From Flavimaricola sp. (lineage in GTDB: Bacteria; Pseudomonadota; Alphaproteobacteria; Rhodobacterales; Rhodobacteraceae): a stretch of 7,859 nt of DNA. The position numbers and the translations under genes are program-made. Numbering within the stretch: the first letter of the stretch is position 1; every line of letters starts with the position of its first letter. Location of the stretch: the NCBI GenBank assembly GCA_023300365.1, contig JALZWD010000302.1, forward strand, positions 1 through 7,859. Reading direction: 5' to 3'. Shown in pieces: positions 5,736 to 7,859 of this stretch. A model generated the notes under the pieces. That model was not told where the DNA came from. It saw only the letters and a list, made by a program, of their open reading frames with translations, and made no database searches.

Positions 5736-5911
5736 GCCGGGCATAACCCAAATATTAACCAAGCGCCGTCTAGGTGTGCCTGTGCGGTGAATCGTGGTAA
5801 TGTCACGCTTTGGCCAGAAAGACCGCATAACAAAAAATTGCAGCGGACTTGATTTGCACAAAATGCAACAAATGCGCGACGTATCATAGTAGAGTGAATC
5901 ATAGAGCTGAC
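5736..5911. other. Intergenic gap upstream of the type I secretion genes
   Basis: 176 bp with no convincing gene. There is no good rho-independent terminator for the PBP gene, so some read-through is possible. The right half holds an inverted repeat (5854-5868) and a -10-like TATCAT (5882-5887), which would place initiation near 5894, just ahead of the transporter ATG at 5912. No matching -35 hexamer is present at normal spacing. Confidence 0.5.
5854..5868. promoter_or_regulatory. Candidate operator TTGCA-N5-TGCAA
   Basis: A perfect 5-bp-arm inverted repeat, TTGCACAAAATGCAA. It is centred about 24 bp upstream of TATCAT (5882-5887) and so occupies the place of a -35 element. The TGC steps recur at exactly 9-bp intervals (5855, 5864, 5873). 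A promoter with a poor -35 and a dyad there is what an activator- or repressor-controlled promoter would look like; the regulator is unknown. Confidence 0.3.
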
Positions 5912-7645
5912 ATGAGCAACGACGTAACAAAGCACGGACATGCAGAATTGGCCGCGGCGCGCCGCGAAAGCCGGATGCTTTATTGGGCCGTCGGTTTATT
6001 CAGCTTTTTCGTCAATCTCTTGATGCTGACTGGGCCGCTTTATATGCTCAATGTCTACGACCGCGTCTTGGGGTCGCGATCGCTTGAGACATTGATTGCC
6101 CTATCGGTTTTGGTGGCGTTCCTCTTTGGTATGATGGGACTGTTGGATATTGTGCGGGGCCGGATCATGGGCCGCGTTGGTGCCCGCTTTCAGGCCCGGA
6201 TGGACGAACGCGTGTTTTCCGCAGCGATCCGTGGCACGGGCCACAAAGCCGTGGCCCGCGAGGCGGCATCAGCCCAGCGCGACCTTGAGGCCATCCAGCG
6301 TTTGATCGCGTCGCCTGCTTTGATGGCATTGTTTGATCTGCCTTTTGCACCGTTGTTCTTTCTTGGGATTTTTGTGTTCCATACCTACCTTGGCATTCTG
6401 GGGCTTTGCGGCGCTGTGGTCTTGGTGGTTTTGGCGGTGCTCAACCAACGTTTGTCGCGCCAACCGCTCGAAAAGATGAACGCTGCAACCGCAGTGACGG
6501 AAAACGTCGCCAACCAGATTAAGCAAGAAAACGAGCTGGTCTTGGCTCTTGGTATGCGTCAATCGGCCTTTGCACGTTGGCAAATGGCCCGGTCCAAATC
6601 CTTGGACGCAAGCCTTGGCGCAACCGAAACAAGTGGCGCATTCAATGGCGCGACCAAGGCGGTCCGCCTGTTTTTGCAATCTGCGATGCTGGGTCTTGGG
6701 GCCTATTTGGTGCTGCAAAATGAGTTGTCGCCGGGCGCGATGATCGCAGGGTCCATCCTCTTGGGCCGTGCTTTGGCACCAATCGAATTAATAGTTGGGC
6801 AAACGGCGGCCTTTCAACGGGCCCGCCAAGGTTGGCTCACGCTCTCGACATTGCTCGGGGCGATCCCGGAAAAAGAGGGGCGCACGGCGTTGCCAACGCC
6901 CAAAGGCGTGCTTGACGTTGAACAGGCCACCATCGTTTTGCCGGGCGAACAGATCGCCACGGTCCGCATGATAAGCTTTAGCGTCACCCCCGGCCAAGCG
7001 GTCGGGGTGATCGGCTCCTCGGGGTCGGGCAAATCGACATTGGCCAAGGCATTGACGGGTCTGATCACACCAGCGGCAGGCAAAATCCGCCTTGATGGAG
7101 CAGCCCTCGATCAATACGAGCCCGATGTTTTGGGCAAACACATCGGCTATTTGCCCCAACGGGTCGCGCTGTTTGATGGCACAATCACCGACAACATCGC
7201 GCGGCTTTCGCCCGAACCTGATCCCGCGGCGGTTGTTCTGGCGGCCAAACGCGCCGGTGCTCATGAAATGATCCTTTCCCTTCCCGATGGCTATGACACA
7301 CGCGTCAGCGCCCTAGGCGGGCGGTTGTCTGGCGGCCAAATGCAACGCATCGGCCTTGCCCGCGCGATGTACGGCGATCCGGTTATGCTTGTCTTGGACG
7401 AGCCAAACTCCAATCTTGATAACGATGGATCAACCGCGCTGAACAACGCCATCTCAGAATTCAAAAAGGCAGGGCGGATTGTGCTGATCATGGCGCACCG
7501 CCCGGCGGCCATTCAGGAATGCGACATGCTTTTGGTCATCGAACAAGGCACACGCCGGGCCTATGGCCCCAAGGATGCTGTGTTGCAGGAAATGGTGCAA
7601 AATCACCAACAAATTAAGGCCGGTGGCCAAGGAGGCGTTACATGA
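5912..7645 (+). CDS. Type I secretion system permease/ATPase (PrtD/HlyB-class ABC transporter)
   Basis: A 577-residue inner-membrane exporter half-transporter, close to the usual PrtD length and lacking the N-terminal C39 peptidase-like domain of HlyB. The membrane domain covers about 24-310, opening with [20 protein letters not shown] and the family motif [18 protein letters not shown] (44-61). The ATPase domain has Walker [10 protein letters not shown] (368-376), Q-loop Q416, signature LSGGQ (472-476), Walker B with D496-E497, D-loop SNLD (500-503) and H-loop H529, so it should be active. It would dimerise and drive one-step export of an unfolded protein with a C-terminal signal through HlyD and TolC. 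The ATG at 5912 has only a weak AGAG five bases upstream; an in-frame TTG at 5849 would add 21 residues unlike the family. It is coupled to the next gene by ATGA overlap. The substrate is not in the window. Confidence 0.93.
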   Translation: MSNDVTKHGHAELAAARRESRMLYWAVGLFSFFVNLLMLTGPLYMLNVYDRVLGSRSLETLIALSVLVAFLFGMMGLLDIVRGRIMGRVGARFQARMDERVFSAAIRGTGHKAVAREAASAQRDLEAIQRLIASPALMALFDLPFAPLFFLGIFVFHTYLGILGLCGAVVLVVLAVLNQRLSRQPLEKMNAATAVTENVANQIKQENELVLALGMRQSAFARWQMARSKSLDASLGATETSGAFNGATKAVRLFLQSAMLGLGAYLVLQNELSPGAMIAGSILLGRALAPIELIVGQTAAFQRARQGWLTLSTLLGAIPEKEGRTALPTPKGVLDVEQATIVLPGEQIATVRMISFSVTPGQAVGVIGSSGSGKSTLAKALTGLITPAAGKIRLDGAALDQYEPDVLGKHIGYLPQRVALFDGTITDNIARLSPEPDPAAVVLAAKRAGAHEMILSLPDGYDTRVSALGGRLSGGQMQRIGLARAMYGDPVMLVLDEPNSNLDNDGSTALNNAISEFKKAGRIVLIMAHRPAAIQECDMLLVIEQGTRRAYGPKDAVLQEMVQNHQQIKAGGQGGVT

Positions 7646-7859
7646 GTGCCGATTTCAAACGGGCCCGCGTGGGCGGGCCAATGATGACAGGGCTCTTGGC
7701 CCTCTTGATCCTTGTGGGCGGCTTTGGTGGCTGGTCTGTGATGGCACAGATCACCGGCGCGATCATCGCATCGGGCCGGATCGAAGTGGACCAAAACCGG
7801 CAGGTGGTTCAGCATTTGGACGGTGGTGTCGTCTCGGAAATATTGGTCTCCGAAGGCAA
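7642..7859 (+). CDS. HlyD-family type I secretion periplasmic adaptor, N-terminal part
   Basis: The start ATG (7642-7644) overlaps the transporter stop. GGAGG at 7631-7635, seven bases upstream, is a strong ribosome binding site inside the transporter gene. The visible 72 codons give a short cytoplasmic tail, one membrane helix (about 13-35, [18 protein letters not shown]), and the start of the periplasmic region: [14 protein letters not shown] followed by [19 protein letters not shown]. The latter is the hallmark beta-strand/lipoyl-like start of PrtE/HlyD membrane-fusion proteins. The protein would link the ABC transporter to an outer-membrane TolC channel. It is cut by the window edge; family members are usually about 430-480 residues. 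Confidence 0.92.
   Translation, partial: MSADFKRARVGGPMMTGLLALLILVGGFGGWSVMAQITGAIIASGRIEVDQNRQVVQHLDGGVVSEILVSEG

Noticed and set aside
5800..5889. 29-codon ORF (start MSRFGQKDRI) before the transporter
   Set aside because: No Shine-Dalgarno sequence, and it overlaps the likely promoter; probably chance.
5849..5911. TTG-initiated 21-codon extension of the ABC transporter
   Set aside because: It overlaps the candidate operator and -10 element, is rich in Cys, Lys and His, and does not resemble PrtD N-termini.
1..7859. Search for tRNA, rRNA, CRISPR arrays, insertion-sequence ends, toxin-antitoxin or phage-defence genes
   Set aside because: None seen by eye on either strand; all long coding regions are accounted for by recognised families.

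Overview
The window looks like chromosomal DNA of an alphaproteobacterium, most probably a marine Rhodobacteraceae/Roseobacter-type organism. The basis is protein style (PII, Amt, a class A PBP with a GT51 insertion, a PrtD-type exporter), moderately high GC and gene organisation. This is judgement from reading the sequence, not a database match. I see no tRNA, rRNA, CRISPR array, insertion sequence or phage gene.

Layout. Positions 1-928 (minus strand) hold an AraC-family regulator with a C-terminal GyrI-like ligand-binding domain. Its stop codon overlaps the start of a second gene (ATGA junction) that runs off the left edge after 25 codons. Positions 929-1492 contain no recognised gene. They hold a candidate 37-codon small ORF with a strong Shine-Dalgarno sequence, an 18-bp dyad, and the rho-independent terminator of the next operon. 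Positions 1493-3210 (minus strand) are the nitrogen module glnK-amtB: a PII signal protein followed by the ammonium channel it gates. Positions 3211-3482 are a divergent control region. On the minus strand it carries a good sigma-54-type -24/-12 element aimed at glnK, and on the plus strand a plausible sigma-70 promoter for the next gene. Positions 3483-5735 encode a bifunctional class A penicillin-binding protein (GT51 glycosyltransferase plus transpeptidase) with all key motifs intact. After a 176-bp gap holding an inverted repeat, positions 5912-7645 encode a type I secretion ABC transporter of the PrtD/HlyB class. It is translationally coupled (ATGA) to a HlyD-type membrane-fusion protein that runs off the right edge.

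How the genes work together. GlnK senses nitrogen status and plugs AmtB when ammonium is plentiful; co-transcription from a nitrogen-type promoter fits this. The ABC transporter and HlyD protein should form the inner-membrane part of a type I secretion channel; the outer-membrane TolC partner and the exported substrate are not in view. The PBP is a cell-wall synthase and need not be related functionally to its neighbours.

Most of the window is ordinary conserved housekeeping and accessory DNA. I did not find a convincing new biological system. The observations most worth checking are the sigma-54-like element at glnK, the small ORF in the AraC-amtB gap, the Cys-flanked insertion in the PBP glycosyltransferase domain, and the unidentified gene coupled to the AraC regulator.
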